Positions 53,520 to 62,139 of a DNA stretch of 64,000 bases are shown here, piece after piece (positions within the stretch are counted from its first letter, which is position 1; each line of letters opens with the position of its first letter). Below the pieces are notes generated by a model that did not search any database, had not been told where the DNA came from, and saw only the letters and a list, made by a program, of their open reading frames with translations. This DNA comes from Thermococcus zilligii AN1 (lineage in GTDB: Archaea; Methanobacteriota_B; Thermococci; Thermococcales; Thermococcaceae), in NCBI RefSeq assembly GCF_000258515.1, contig NZ_AJLF01000001.1, positions 620,001 through 684,000 of the forward strand. The letters run 5' to 3'. The translations under genes and the position numbers were made by a program.

Positions 53520-55391
53520 ATGGCAATGAAAGGCTGGTGGGGAAGAATCCTCAGGGTTGACCTGACCAACAACAGGGTGTGGGTGCAGGAGTACCCCGAA
53601 GAGGTCGCTAAGAACTTCATAGGCGGTAGAGGCCTGGCCGCGTGGATTCTCTGGAACGAGGCCAAGAACGTTGACCCGCTCGGGCCTGATAACAAGCTCG
53701 TTTTCGCTTCCGGCCCGTTCAACGGTCTTCCAACCCCAAGCGGCGGAAAGATGGTGGTGGCGGCTAAAAGCCCACTCACCGGTGGCTACGGAGATGGCAA
53801 CCTCGGGACCATGGCTACCGTTCACCTGAGGAAGGCCGGCTATGACGCTATAGTCGTTGAAGGTAGAGCCAAGAAGCCGGTGTACCTCTACATTGAGGAC
53901 GACAACGTGAGCATACTCAGCGCCGAGGGACTCTGGGGCAAAGGCACCTTCGAGACCGAGAGGGAGCTCAAGAATATACACGGCAAGAACGTGGGAGTCC
54001 TCAGCATAGGCCCGGCCGGAGAGAACCTCGTCCGCTACGCAGTCGTGATGTCCCAGGAGGGCAGGGCGGCGGGAAGGCCCGGTATGGGTGCCGTCATGGG
54101 GAGCAAAAAGCTCAAGGCAGTCGTCATAAAGGGCACCAAGGAGATACCGGTTGCAGATAAGGAAAAGCTCAAGGAGCTCTCCCAGGAAGCCTACAACTCC
54201 ATCCTCAACTCACCCGGTTATCCCTTCTGGCACAGGCAGGGGACGATGGCGGCCGTTGAATGGACCAACGAAAACTCCGCCCTGCCGACGAGGAACTTCC
54301 AGGACGGTTCCTTCGAGTTCGCCCGCTCAATAGACGGTTACACCATGGAGGGCATGAAAGTCAAGCAGCGCGGCTGTCCCTACTGCAACATGCCCTGTGG
54401 AAACGTAGTTCTGGACGCCGAAGGCCAGGAGAGCGAGCTTGACTACGAGAACGTGGCATTACTCGGCTCAAACCTCGGGATCGGAAAGCTCAACGAGGTT
54501 TCTGTCCTCAACAGGATTGCAGACGACATGGGTATGGACACGATAAGCCTCGGTGGTGCAATAGCTTTCATAATGGAGGCCAAGGAGAGGGGCCTGATTA
54601 AGGACGACGCCGCTCCGGAGTTCGGTGACTTCAAGAAGGCCAGACAGCTCGCCCTCGACATCGCCTACCGCAGGGGGGAGCTCGGCAACCTCGCGGCGGA
54701 GGGCGTCATGAGGATGGCGGAGAAGCTCAACGCAGAGGACTTCGCCATGCACGTCAAGGGCCTTGAGGTCAGCGGGTACAACTGTTACATCTACCCGGCG
54801 ATGGCCCTTGCCTACGCTACCAGTTCAATCGGCGCCCACCATAAGGAAGCCTGGGTCATCGCCTGGGAGATTGGCACGGCTCCGATAGAGGGTGAGAAGG
54901 CCAAGAAGGTCGAGTACAACATAACCTATGACCCGGTGAAGGCCGCCAAGGTCGTAGAGCTCCAGCGCCTCAGGGGCGGTCTCTTCGAGATGCTCACCGC
55001 GTGCAGGCTCCCGTGGGTCGAGGTCGGCCTGAGCCTCGACTACTATCCGAAGCTCCTCGAGGCCATCACGGGCGTCAGGTACACGTGGGACGACCTCTAT
55101 AACGCAGCCGACAGGGTTTACGCCCTCATAAGGGCCTACTGGGTCAGGGAGCTCGGTGGGAAGTGGGGCAGGCACATGGACTACCCGCCGAAGAGGTGGT
55201 TCACCGAGGGCCTCAAGAGCGGACCTCACAGGGGCCAGCACCTCGACAGGGAGAAGTACGACGGTCTGCTCAGCGAGTACTACAGGATAAGGGGCTGGGA
55301 CGAGCGCGGAATCCCAAAGAAAGAAACCCTCAGAAAGCTCGGCCTCGAAGAGGTCATCCCTGAGCTCGAGAAGGTCACGAAGCTCGAGTGA
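53520..55391 (+). CDS. for: Formaldehyde:ferredoxin oxidoreductase (tungsten enzyme)
   Basis: 623 residues with the pattern I recall for Thermococcus litoralis/P. furiosus [43 protein letters not shown], and [13 protein letters not shown]. The [4Fe-4S] ligands are CPYCNMPC plus the distal Cys in LTACRLPW, so all four are present. KGLEVSGYN is the pterin region. It oxidises short aldehydes, passing electrons to ferredoxin. A second ATG lies six bases downstream. The long open frame upstream is outside the promoter. A MoaD-like gene follows. Confidence 0.95.
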   Translation: MAMKGWWGRILRVDLTNNRVWVQEYPEEVAKNFIGGRGLAAWILWNEAKNVDPLGPDNKLVFASGPFNGLPTPSGGKMVVAAKSPLTGGYGDGNLGTMATVHLRKAGYDAIVVEGRAKKPVYLYIEDDNVSILSAEGLWGKGTFETERELKNIHGKNVGVLSIGPAGENLVRYAVVMSQEGRAAGRPGMGAVMGSKKLKAVVIKGTKEIPVADKEKLKELSQEAYNSILNSPGYPFWHRQGTMAAVEWTNENSALPTRNFQDGSFEFARSIDGYTMEGMKVKQRGCPYCNMPCGNVVLDAEGQESELDYENVALLGSNLGIGKLNEVSVLNRIADDMGMDTISLGGAIAFIMEAKERGLIKDDAAPEFGDFKKARQLALDIAYRRGELGNLAAEGVMRMAEKLNAEDFAMHVKGLEVSGYNCYIYPAMALAYATSSIGAHHKEAWVIAWEIGTAPIEGEKAKKVEYNITYDPVKAAKVVELQRLRGGLFEMLTACRLPWVEVGLSLDYYPKLLEAITGVRYTWDDLYNAADRVYALIRAYWVRELGGKWGRHMDYPPKRWFTEGLKSGPHRGQHLDREKYDGLLSEYYRIRGWDERGIPKKETLRKLGLEEVIPELEKVTKLE

Positions 55392-55437
55392 TTTCCTTTT
55401 CTCTTTTACGCTTGAGAATCTCCTGTGGTGGTGTGAG

Positions 55438-55668
55438 ATGGTCAGGATAAAGCTCATGGGGGCTTTTGCTCATTTAGCCGGGGCGAGGGAGCTCAATGTT
55501 AAGCTTGAGGGTAGGAAAACCGTCGACGAGCTCCTCCGCGGGGTCATACCCAGGTACGACGAGTTCCATGACAAGGTCATCATGATAAACGGCCACCCCG
55601 CGAGGGGTGATGCTGAAGTTGAAGACACCGACGAGATCAAGGTGATGCCCGTTCTGAGCGGGGGCTAA
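55438..55668 (+). CDS. MoaD/ThiS-type ubiquitin-like sulfur carrier
   Basis: 76 residues of beta-grasp type, ending in the diagnostic GG (VMPVLSGG), which is adenylated and thiocarboxylated. The position 46 bp after the tungsten oxidoreductase suggests a supply of dithiolene sulfur for tungstopterin, although it could also be a SAMP-type modifier. GGTGGTGTGAG precedes the ATG. Length is normal for MoaD. Confidence 0.88.
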   Translation: MVRIKLMGAFAHLAGARELNVKLEGRKTVDELLRGVIPRYDEFHDKVIMINGHPARGDAEVEDTDEIKVMPVLSGG

Positions 55669-55748
55669 AACTTTCAAATTTTCAAGTTTCGTTCTTGAGA
55701 GCAGAAGAACCCGTTGAAGCCACGGGCGAAGTTCAATAGAAGGGGTTT

Positions 55749-55835
55749 TGGCGCCGGGGCAGGGATTTGAACCCTGGCGGGCTAACGCCCACTGGCTCTC
55801 CAGGCCAGCGCCTTCCCAGGCTAGGCTACCCCGGC
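55749..55835 (-). tRNA. tRNA-Ser(GGA)
   Basis: On the minus strand GCCGGGGTAGCC begins the gene, and the acceptor stem GCCGGGG/CCCCGGC, discriminator G and encoded CCA end it. The anticodon loop CTGGAGA in the stem CTGGC/GCCAG gives anticodon GGA. The long variable arm GGGCG/CGCCC is typical of serine tRNAs. It starts 17 bp after the rps10 stop on the same strand without its own TATA, so it is probably processed from the tuf-rps10 transcript. Confidence 0.95.
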
Positions 55836-55851
55836 GCATAAATGAGAGGAA

Positions 55852-56160
55852 TCAGGAGACGAGCTCGATCTCAATGGTAACATCCTCGGGAACGCGGATG
55901 CGCATGATCTGGCGCATGGCCCTCTCATCGGCCTCAATATCGACGAGCCTCTTGTGAACGCGGAGCTCGAACCTGTCAAAGGTCGCAGATCCTTCCCCGT
56001 CGGGGCTCTTCCTCGTGGTGATCCTGATCCTCCTGGTCGGGAGCGGTATTGGGCCGCTCATCCTGACGCCGGTTCTCTCCGCGATCTGCTTGATCTGGTC
56101 GGTGACCTCGTTGAGGGCCCTGATGTTTGTACTGGCGAGCTTAATCCTTGCCTTCTGCAT
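55852..56160 (-). CDS. rps10: 30S ribosomal protein S10
   Basis: 102 residues. [43 protein letters not shown] and RVHKRLVDI are standard archaeal S10. AGGAGGGACGGAG precedes the ATG. It lies 49 bp downstream of tuf on the same strand and is followed by tRNA-Ser(GGA), the common archaeal arrangement tuf-rps10-tRNA-Ser. Confidence 0.97.
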   Translation of the reverse strand: MQKARIKLASTNIRALNEVTDQIKQIAERTGVRMSGPIPLPTRRIRITTRKSPDGEGSATFDRFELRVHKRLVDIEADERAMRQIMRIRVPEDVTIEIELVS

Positions 56161-56209
56161 CTCCGTCCCTCCTGAGGTTAGGGAAGGAAAGGAAAGTCAG
56201 AGAAGGGCG

Positions 56210-57499
56210 TCACTCCTCGCCCCTCTGGATGGATATGACCATACCGGCAGCGACGGTCTGGCCCATGTCACGGATGGCGAACCTGCCCATCTGCGGGATC
56301 TCCTTGACCGGCTCGATGACCATTGCCTTGGTCGGCCTGAGGATGACGATGGCTGAGTCACCGGTCTTGATGAACTGCGGGTTCTCCTCGACAATGTTAC
56401 CGGTCCTCGGGTCGAGCTTGGCAAGGAGCTGCTCGAACTTGACTGCCACCTGGGTGGTGTGGGCGTGGAGCACCGGGGTGTAGCCGACGGTGATAGCGGT
56501 CGGGTGGTTGAGGACGATGATCTGGGCCTTGAAGGTGTCCTTCGGCCTGACGACGGTCGGCGGGTTGGTGGTGTGTCCCGCAACGTCACCGCGCTTTATG
56601 TCGTCCTTACCAACGCCACGGACGTTGAAACCGATGTTGTCACCCGGAAGGGCCTCCTGGAGTGGCTCGTGGTGCATCTCGATGGACTTGACTTCACCCT
56701 GGATCGGCTTGTGGAAGATAGTTGAAGCCGGCTCAAAGATGACGATGTCACCGACGCGGAGGATACCGGTCTCGACACGGCCGACCGGGACGGTACCAAC
56801 ACCCTTAATTGAGTAGACGTCCTGGATCGGGATGCGGAGCGGCTTGTCGGTCGGCTTTGGAGGCTCCGGGATCTGGTCGAGGGCCTCGAAGAGGGTCGGG
56901 CCCTTGTACCAGGGCATCTTGTCGCTCCTGTGGACGATGTTGTCACCCACCCAGGCGCTGGTCGGGATAATCGGGAAGTCCTTGTAGCCGAGCATCATGA
57001 GGAGCTTCTTGACCTGCTCGGCAACCTCCTTGAACTTCTTCTCGTCGTAGTTGACCGCGTCCATCTTGTTGATGCTGACGATTATGTGGTTGATACCGAG
57101 GGTCCTGGCGAGGAAGGCGTGCTCCTTGGTCTGGGGCATGACACCGTCGGTGGCGGCTACAACGAGGACGGCGGCGTCGGCCTGGCTGGCACCGGTGATC
57201 ATGTTCTTAACGAAGTCCCTGTGGCCAGGGGCGTCAATGATGGTGATGTACCTGTGCGGGGTCTCGAACTTGGTGTGGGCGACGTCAATGGTGATACCCC
57301 TCTCCCTCTCTTCCTTGAGCCTGTCCATGACCCAGGCGAACTTGAAGGACTTACCCTTCTCACCCATCTGCTCGAACTTCTCGATGATGGTCGGCGGGAC
57401 GTTACCGGTGTCGAAGAGCAGCCTTCCAACGGTGGTGCTCTTACCGTGGTCGACGTGTCCAATAAAGACGATGTTAATGTGGGGCTTTTCCTTGGGCAT
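56210..57499 (-). CDS. tuf: Translation elongation factor EF-1alpha
   Basis: 429 residues. G1 GHVDHGKST, switch and G3 DAPGHRDF, G4 NKMD, G5 SAW, then domains II ([13 protein letters not shown]) and III ([11 protein letters not shown]). It brings aminoacyl-tRNA to the ribosome. GGAGGTG is 7 bp before the ATG, a near-optimal ribosome site. An in-frame TTG two codons earlier is not used. TATA GATTTAAAAAG (minus strand, about 57548-57558) gives a leader of about 25 bases, as expected for a highly expressed gene. Confidence 0.97.
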   Translation of the reverse strand: MPKEKPHINIVFIGHVDHGKSTTVGRLLFDTGNVPPTIIEKFEQMGEKGKSFKFAWVMDRLKEERERGITIDVAHTKFETPHRYITIIDAPGHRDFVKNMITGASQADAAVLVVAATDGVMPQTKEHAFLARTLGINHIIVSINKMDAVNYDEKKFKEVAEQVKKLLMMLGYKDFPIIPTSAWVGDNIVHRSDKMPWYKGPTLFEALDQIPEPPKPTDKPLRIPIQDVYSIKGVGTVPVGRVETGILRVGDIVIFEPASTIFHKPIQGEVKSIEMHHEPLQEALPGDNIGFNVRGVGKDDIKRGDVAGHTTNPPTVVRPKDTFKAQIIVLNHPTAITVGYTPVLHAHTTQVAVKFEQLLAKLDPRTGNIVEENPQFIKTGDSAIVILRPTKAMVIEPVKEIPQMGRFAIRDMGQTVAAGMVISIQRGEE

Positions 57500-57603
57500 T
57501 TTCAAACACCTCCATATTTTGGTCTACTCCGGCTGAGTAGGATGGCTTTTTAAATCTTTCGAACCTCGGCCCCCTCGGACGGGAAACCCGCCTTTTTCGG
57601 GGG

Positions 57604-57641
57604 GACCTCACGAGTTCCGTGGGTTAACTCGGGTGAGAGGT
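57604..57641 (-). other. Long imperfect hairpin downstream of the PfuExoI-like gene and upstream of tuf
   Basis: ACCTCAC-GAGTT (57605-57616) pairs with AACTC..GTGAGAGGT (57626-57641), a stem of about 16 bp with a small internal bulge and a 9-base loop. It lies about 35-70 bases past the stop of the PfuExoI-like gene. It could be the 3' end of that transcript, or a site near the tuf promoter. Confidence 0.3.
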
Positions 57642-57674
57642 TTAAAAAGTTAACTAGTGATGTTTCTGTCCGCG

Positions 57675-58361
57675 CTAATCCCTCTTCCAAACTTCGAGAA
57701 CCATGAACTTTCTAACAAGCGGGTTCGGGTAAAGTTCCCAGTCTATGCCTTCGGTGTCGGTGGGTAGCCTACCGAAGAGTCCCCCCTCCCTCGGGTCAAG
57801 GCTTGCTCCGGCAATCTCCCCCTCAAGGATTTCGACTTCCATATACCTCGGCAGTCCCACGGCTACCCCGCCGTTTTTCCTGGCGTACTCTATGGCCCAC
57901 CTAGCAGCATAGAGGCCGGAGTATATCTCCGCTATCCTAACGGGAACGCTGGACTTTCCAATGGCTATTATCTCTATCCCCGTCTCTTCCCAGAACTTTC
58001 TCGCCAGAGGCTGGAGATCCTTTGCGAGGTCTCTCCACACTTCTTTTCCTCGGTCGGTTATGTTCAAAGCCTCTATCGTTGGTTCGTCAAGCTTCCTGAC
58101 TTCTATCCCCCCAATGGTGGAATCCAGGTGGACAACATCGGGCTTTACTTCTCTTGCCAGCTCAACTGCCAGAACTGCCTCATCCCTTATGGCCTGCCTG
58201 CCGCTCATGTCGTAGTTAAAAGGATCCGCGTACCTGACTCTGCTCACCGTTGCAGTCCTGTAGGGTTTTTCAACTAAAACCGCGGCCGTTGCTATGAGCC
58301 CGACAGGGTTGTACCCCTCGTCGAGAAGCGCCCCTCCGGTGTCAGCGGCAACTATTCTCAT
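57675..58361 (-). CDS. DUF4152 protein, PfuExoI-like 3'-5' single-strand DNA exonuclease
   Basis: 228 residues. An RNase H-like arrangement is suggested by the N-terminal IVAADTGGALLD and the second acidic strand VVHLDSTIGGIEV. A conserved AIGKSSVPVRIAEIYSGLYAA helix follows. It matches, to my recollection, P. furiosus PF2046, reported as a ssDNA-specific 3'-5' exonuclease. GGAGGTGAAAGC precedes the ATG. A box C/D sRNA sits directly upstream on the same strand and may share its promoter. Confidence 0.75.
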   Translation of the reverse strand: MRIVAADTGGALLDEGYNPVGLIATAAVLVEKPYRTATVSRVRYADPFNYDMSGRQAIRDEAVLAVELAREVKPDVVHLDSTIGGIEVRKLDEPTIEALNITDRGKEVWRDLAKDLQPLARKFWEETGIEIIAIGKSSVPVRIAEIYSGLYAARWAIEYARKNGGVAVGLPRYMEVEILEGEIAGASLDPREGGLFGRLPTDTEGIDWELYPNPLVRKFMVLEVWKRD

Positions 58362-58377
58362 GCTTTCACCTCCATGA

Positions 58378-58430
58378 AGGTCAGAACCTTTTGGTCATCA
58401 CCCCTCAGTACTCGGCAAACTCATCATCCC
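58378..58430 (-). ncRNA. Box C/D methylation-guide sRNA
   Basis: On the minus strand the order is C box ATGATGA (58427-58421), 12-nt guide GTTTGCCGAGTA (58420-58409), D' box CTGA (58408-58405), 3-nt spacer, C' box GTGATGA (58401-58395), 10-nt guide CCAAAAGGTT (58394-58385) and D box CTGA (58384-58381). Every box is consensus, and guide and spacer lengths are canonical for an archaeal dual-guide sRNA. The D' guide is complementary to ACTCGGCAAA, a sequence I recall from 23S rRNA. Methylation would fall on the base paired five positions from D'. Confidence 0.85.
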
Positions 58431-58570
58431 CCCATGGCCTCAAAAGCTGTTCGAGATTTTTCAGTAATCACCCCACAGGTAGAGGGGCTCACTGGTCAGG
58501 TTATCGCCCACATGTTTCCACCGGAGTTACCCTTATAACGTCGGGCGATTAAAACCTTTCCGGTGGGGAT

Positions 58571-59593
58571 ATGGCAACCAGGGGAGAGTGGCCGTTGTTT
58601 TTGCTCGCCATTGTCCTGGTCATTCTGGTCATCTCGTGGAAGACCGTAAGCCCGCTTGTGACCCCGGTATTCTTTGCCCTTACTCTGGCGTATATTGTGT
58701 ATCCGGTTCACCGGAGGCTTGAAGCGAAAGTTGGCCCACTAAAATCTGCCCTCCTCATGACCCTGCTTATGATCGTTCTGGGTCTTTTGATCCTCGCTCT
58801 TCTGGCAACGGTGGCCATAAACCTTCTCCGGACATTTTACAGAAACGTCGGCGATGTATTTAACTGGCTTTTGTCCGTTAATTTGCCTCCTTCGGTCTCC
58901 AGTTTTGTCCTGAACCTCAGGGCAAACTTGATGCCCATGCTGGCCGATTACGTTTCGTCATTTACCTTTTCTGTTCCGGGTTACGTCCTCCAGCTCCTTG
59001 TCTTTTTGCTCACGTTCTACTATACGTTGGCCTATGCCCGTGACATGATCCCGTTCATCCTCAAACTGGTTCCAGAAGGGCAGAAGGACTTTGTTTTCGA
59101 GCTTCTTGAGAACCTGGACAAAACGATGAACGCCCTCGTCAGGGCGTGGTTGCTTCTCAACGTCGCGAAGGGTATCCTGATGACCTTAGGGTACATTATC
59201 TTTGGGGTTTCGGATCTATACACCGCCCTGGTTGCGGGCTTTTTGACGTTCCTTTTCAGCTTCGTCCCCCTGCTTGAGGGGTGGATGCTGTGGGCTGTTG
59301 GGGCTGTATACCTTTACCTTTCCGGGTCACCCATCCTGGCCATCGGGATTTCCATCTACGGCGCGGCCCTGGTTTCCCCTCTCCCCGACTACACTATACG
59401 CCCAAAGCTGGTCGCCAGGGGTGCTGATCTTGACGAAACGATAGTCTTCATGGGCATGGTTGGAGGTACCTGGGCTTTTGGTCTCAAGGGGATCCTTCTG
59501 GGTCCGATAATCCTGAGCCTGGCCCTGGTGGTTTTAAAGGAGTGGAAAAACAGGCAGAGAGTGGCTAAAGTTTCTCGCACTCAACAAGCTTAG
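58571..59593 (+). CDS. AI-2E family (UPF0118) transporter
   Basis: 340 residues, about eight membrane helices in the order typical of the family: two N-terminal helices, FALTLAYIVYPVHRRLE, a loop, then GVSDLYTALVAGFLTFLFSFVPLLEGW and the conserved PLPDYTIRPKLVARGADLDE near residue 275. Members export small molecules or ions in bacteria. The archaeal substrate is unknown. GATTAAAACC about 25 bp before the ATG suggests a nearly leaderless message. The 3' end overlaps the convergent nicotinamidase gene by 29 bp. Confidence 0.83.
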   Translation: MATRGEWPLFLLAIVLVILVISWKTVSPLVTPVFFALTLAYIVYPVHRRLEAKVGPLKSALLMTLLMIVLGLLILALLATVAINLLRTFYRNVGDVFNWLLSVNLPPSVSSFVLNLRANLMPMLADYVSSFTFSVPGYVLQLLVFLLTFYYTLAYARDMIPFILKLVPEGQKDFVFELLENLDKTMNALVRAWLLLNVAKGILMTLGYIIFGVSDLYTALVAGFLTFLFSFVPLLEGWMLWAVGAVYLYLSGSPILAIGISIYGAALVSPLPDYTIRPKLVARGADLDETIVFMGMVGGTWAFGLKGILLGPIILSLALVVLKEWKNRQRVAKVSRTQQA

Positions 59594-60116
59594 CCCCGGC
59601 CTTCTGGAGCTCTTCCAGGGCCCTTTTTTCTCCCTCCGGATTTATCCCCCCGATGGCGTCCACTATTATGCAGGTTTCGTAGCCAAGCCTGAGAGCATCC
59701 ATGGCCGTTGCCTTCACGCAGTACTCCGTCGCGACACCACAGACGTAAACCCGCTCAACCCCGTTTTTCTGCAGGATTTCGTTGAGTTCCGTCCCCTCGA
59801 AACCGGAATATGCCTCCTTATCTGGCTCCGTTGCCTTCGATATTACAGCGGCATTCTCCGGAATCTCGACAACGAACTCTGCCCCCGGAGTGTTCTGAAC
59901 GCAGTGCTTTGGCCACGGGCCTCCCCGCTCCTTAAAGCTGATGTGGTTCTCAGGATGCCAGTCCCTCGTGGCAACTATCAGCGCGCCCCGCCCCTGGAAC
60001 TTTTTGATGCATTGGTTGACCTTCGGGATTATTTTGTCTCCCTCCGGAACCGGAAGGGCTCCCCCGGGCATGAAATCCCTCTGCATATCGACTACAATAA
60101 GGGCTTCCCGGGACAT
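59565..60116 (-). CDS. pncA: Nicotinamidase/pyrazinamidase
   Basis: 183 residues, isochorismatase-like fold. The catalytic Asp is in LIVVDMQRDF, the metal ligands are in TRDWHPENHISF, Lys is in ISKATEPD, and the nucleophile Cys is in CGVATEYCVKATA. It deamidates nicotinamide to nicotinate for NAD salvage. The preferred ATG follows GGTGAT. Two earlier in-frame starts (GTG 60125, ATG 60122) overlap that site. Confidence 0.92.
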   Translation of the reverse strand: MSREALIVVDMQRDFMPGGALPVPEGDKIIPKVNQCIKKFQGRGALIVATRDWHPENHISFKERGGPWPKHCVQNTPGAEFVVEIPENAAVISKATEPDKEAYSGFEGTELNEILQKNGVERVYVCGVATEYCVKATAMDALRLGYETCIIVDAIGGINPEGEKRALEELQKAGAKLVECEKL

Positions 60117-60161
60117 GTTCATCACCGTAGAATGTTGGGGAGTGGCTAAATTAGGTTTTCG

Positions 60162-60563
60162 TTATTCAAGGCTGAGCCTGTCCCTGAACTTTGACATGTC
60201 CAGCCCTCTATCCAGCCCGAAGAGATACAGAACGAGCTTCCTGTCGAGGTTGCCGTACCTTTTTGAGAACTCCTCAAGCTCAGTCATGAGTTCATCCCTC
60301 CCAAGCCCCAAAGAAGAGGAGACAAATTGAGCCATTTCCCCAAAGAGGTCTTCACCCTTAGTGGTCTCATCCAGGGCTTCCTCCTTCACCAGAAGGACGC
60401 CTTCTCTCTCCTCGATGAGGCCCTGTTTTATCCACGCATCAACGGACTCCTTGGCCTCCTTAACACTCATTATTCTGAGCGTAAAGGCAAGCAGGCCAAC
60501 GAGCTCGTTTCGGGAAAACTCCCTGGACCCCTTAACGCTTATCGCCTTCCTAAGCGGGTGCAC
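60162..60563 (-). CDS. DUF2240-family archaeal protein
   Basis: 133 residues, alpha-helical. The N-terminal half has a winged-helix-like pattern (FSRNELVGLLAFTL, then KEAKESVDAWIKQGLIEEREGVLLV), as in DUF2240. The C-terminal half ends in LDRKLVLYLFGLDRGLDMSKF. Function is unknown. A DNA-binding or scaffold role is suggested only by fold pattern. It starts with GTG after GGTGAT, and the tRNA-Thr gene lies 57 bp upstream on the same strand. Confidence 0.68.
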   Translation of the reverse strand: MHPLRKAISVKGSREFSRNELVGLLAFTLRIMSVKEAKESVDAWIKQGLIEEREGVLLVKEEALDETTKGEDLFGEMAQFVSSSLGLGRDELMTELEEFSKRYGNLDRKLVLYLFGLDRGLDMSKFRDRLSLE

Positions 60564-60620
60564 AGGATCACCGGGGTTAAATATGCCCCGGAGATATAAA
60601 AACCTGCCGGAGAAGGGATA

Positions 60621-60697
60621 TGGAGCCGGGACCGGGATTTGAACCCGGGACCTGCGGATTACGAGTCCGCCGCCCTACCGAGCTAGGCTACCCCGGC
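60621..60697 (-). tRNA. tRNA-Thr(CGU)
   Basis: On the minus strand GCCGGGGTAGCC starts the gene and TCCCGGC-T-CCA ends it (one G-U pair in the acceptor). The anticodon loop CTCGTAA in stem GCGGA/TCCGC gives anticodon CGT (threonine). The T arm is CCGGG-TTCAAAT-CCCGG, and CCA is encoded. 77 nt with CCA. Confidence 0.94.
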
Positions 60698-60721
60698 ACC
60701 CGTTTGAAAGGGGGTGAGGGG

Positions 60722-60730
60722 GTTTATAAG
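60722..60730 (-). promoter_or_regulatory. TATA box of tRNA-Thr(CGU)
   Basis: CTTATAAAC read on the minus strand lies 25-33 bp upstream of the tRNA 5' end, the normal spacing for an archaeal TATA element. Confidence 0.55.
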
Positions 60731-60739
60731 TTTTTCCCG

Positions 60740-61546
60740 TCATGGCTTTGGAAGGGCTATGGCTATCAGAAGAAGGGAACCACCTAAGGCAAAACCGGCC
60801 AGAGTAATTGCCTGCATACGGGCCGGGTCGACCCTGTGCAGTATCTCCGGAAGTTCTATCCTGTGGCCCTCGGTGGCTTTTCCAATTACTGAGGCGAGCA
60901 CCAAACCGGAAATTGCATCGTAGACCCAGTGGTGGGCCAGAAAAATTGTAGAAAACGGGACGAGGGAGTTCAGGGCGATTAGAACCTTGCCCCATGTTTT
61001 TTCTCTGTGATTCCAGAGGGTTATTACGTTGACTGCCGCTATGGTGTTGTGAAGTGACGGGAGAACGAACTCGGCCTGGGTCAAATAAGTGGCGCTCGGT
61101 GAAACTACGTCCAGCTTATAGACGTCGTGGGGCGCGTGTACGTGGAAGAAAATATACGTGATTCCACAGAGCAGATAGGAGAGGAAATATCTGGCCATGA
61201 GTTCATCGGCCGAGGACAGGTCTTTCCAGTAGATGAGGACGAAGAAAACAGTCAGTGCTATTGAGCTCGAGAACCCTATGAAGTACACGGCCTTCATCAG
61301 GTAGTAGAAGGGCAAAATGCTCTTTGCGAGTTCGAGGGTTGAAACGACGAATTGGCGGGAAGTGAAGGGGAGTCTCAGCAGGTAACTGGTGACGTCCCGA
61401 CTTTCATTTATAAACGGGTACAGAAATGTGAAGAGCAGCCATCCGAAGTACAGTATCAGGAATCCGTCGAGCCTCGCTAGGACGTTATTGTCTCTGAGGG
61501 ACTCCGCCACTGAATTGAGGCTGTCTTTCAGTCCCGCGCCCTTCAT
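60740..61546 (-). CDS. PAP2-superfamily membrane phosphatase
   Basis: 268 residues, about six helices. The PAP2 motifs are only partly typical: FVLPSLHNTIAAVNV (PSxH) and FLAHHWVYDAISG (HxxxD) match motifs 2 and 3, whereas the usual KxxxxxxRP motif 1 is not obvious. Related archaeal and mycobacterial proteins act in lipid or inositol-phosphoceramide synthesis (AUR1-like). The start is ATG. TATA TTTAAATACC (minus strand, about 61576-61586) lies about 30-40 bp upstream. Confidence 0.75.
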   Translation of the reverse strand: MKGAGLKDSLNSVAESLRDNNVLARLDGFLILYFGWLLFTFLYPFINESRDVTSYLLRLPFTSRQFVVSTLELAKSILPFYYLMKAVYFIGFSSSIALTVFFVLIYWKDLSSADELMARYFLSYLLCGITYIFFHVHAPHDVYKLDVVSPSATYLTQAEFVLPSLHNTIAAVNVITLWNHREKTWGKVLIALNSLVPFSTIFLAHHWVYDAISGLVLASVIGKATEGHRIELPEILHRVDPARMQAITLAGFALGGSLLLIAIALPKP

Positions 61547-61676
61547 TTTCCTCGACTATGATTGGGGGAGGGGTATTTAAACTTTTCACCGATAACCCCA
61601 AAACTCTGTGGAGTTGTGCACATGAACCTCCGGAATCCTTTTATAAAACCCACGCCATTGGGTGCCGGTGATTAAA

Positions 61677-62129
61677 ATGAACACCGAAGTACCCGGCTAC
61701 CGTAAACTGGAGTTTAGCTCAGTCCTCTTCGACCTCAACGGAACCCTCGGCCAGAGCGGGAGAATCGGGGAAGAGGTAAAGCACCTCCTCGAGAGGCTCG
61801 CGGATAAGTACACGGTGGTGGTCCTCAGCGCGGACACCTTCGGCACGCTCGAGGAAGAACTCAGGGGCCTCCCCGTGAGGGTTGAGAGGGTATCGAACGG
61901 AGTAGAGAAAGCGGAGGTTGCGAAGGGCTACGCCCCCTACGCGGCGGTTGGCAACGGCAACAACGACGTGGCGATGCTCGAAGGGGCCGAGCTGGCTTTC
62001 TGCGTCATCGGGCCCGAGGGGGCGACCGTTGATGCACTGCTCGCGAGCGATATCGTCGTCAAGGACGTGAGAGACGCCATAGCGATGCTCCTCGATGAGA
62101 GAAAGCTCATAGCGACGCTGAGGGGATGA
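61677..62129 (+). CDS. P-type-ATPase-like soluble HAD phosphatase (COG4087)
   Basis: 150 residues. HAD motif I reads LFDLNGTLG (DxN, the second acid replaced by Asn, as commonly in this cap-less group), motif II is in VVLSAD, and motif III is AVGNGNNDVAML. It resembles the P domain of P-type ATPases without membrane parts. The substrate is unknown. GGTGATTAAA precedes the ATG, and TATA TTTTATAAAA is at 61639. The next gene follows after 10 bp. Confidence 0.8.
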   Translation: MNTEVPGYRKLEFSSVLFDLNGTLGQSGRIGEEVKHLLERLADKYTVVVLSADTFGTLEEELRGLPVRVERVSNGVEKAEVAKGYAPYAAVGNGNNDVAMLEGAELAFCVIGPEGATVDALLASDIVVKDVRDAIAMLLDERKLIATLRG

Positions 62130-62139
62130 GGGGAGAGGA

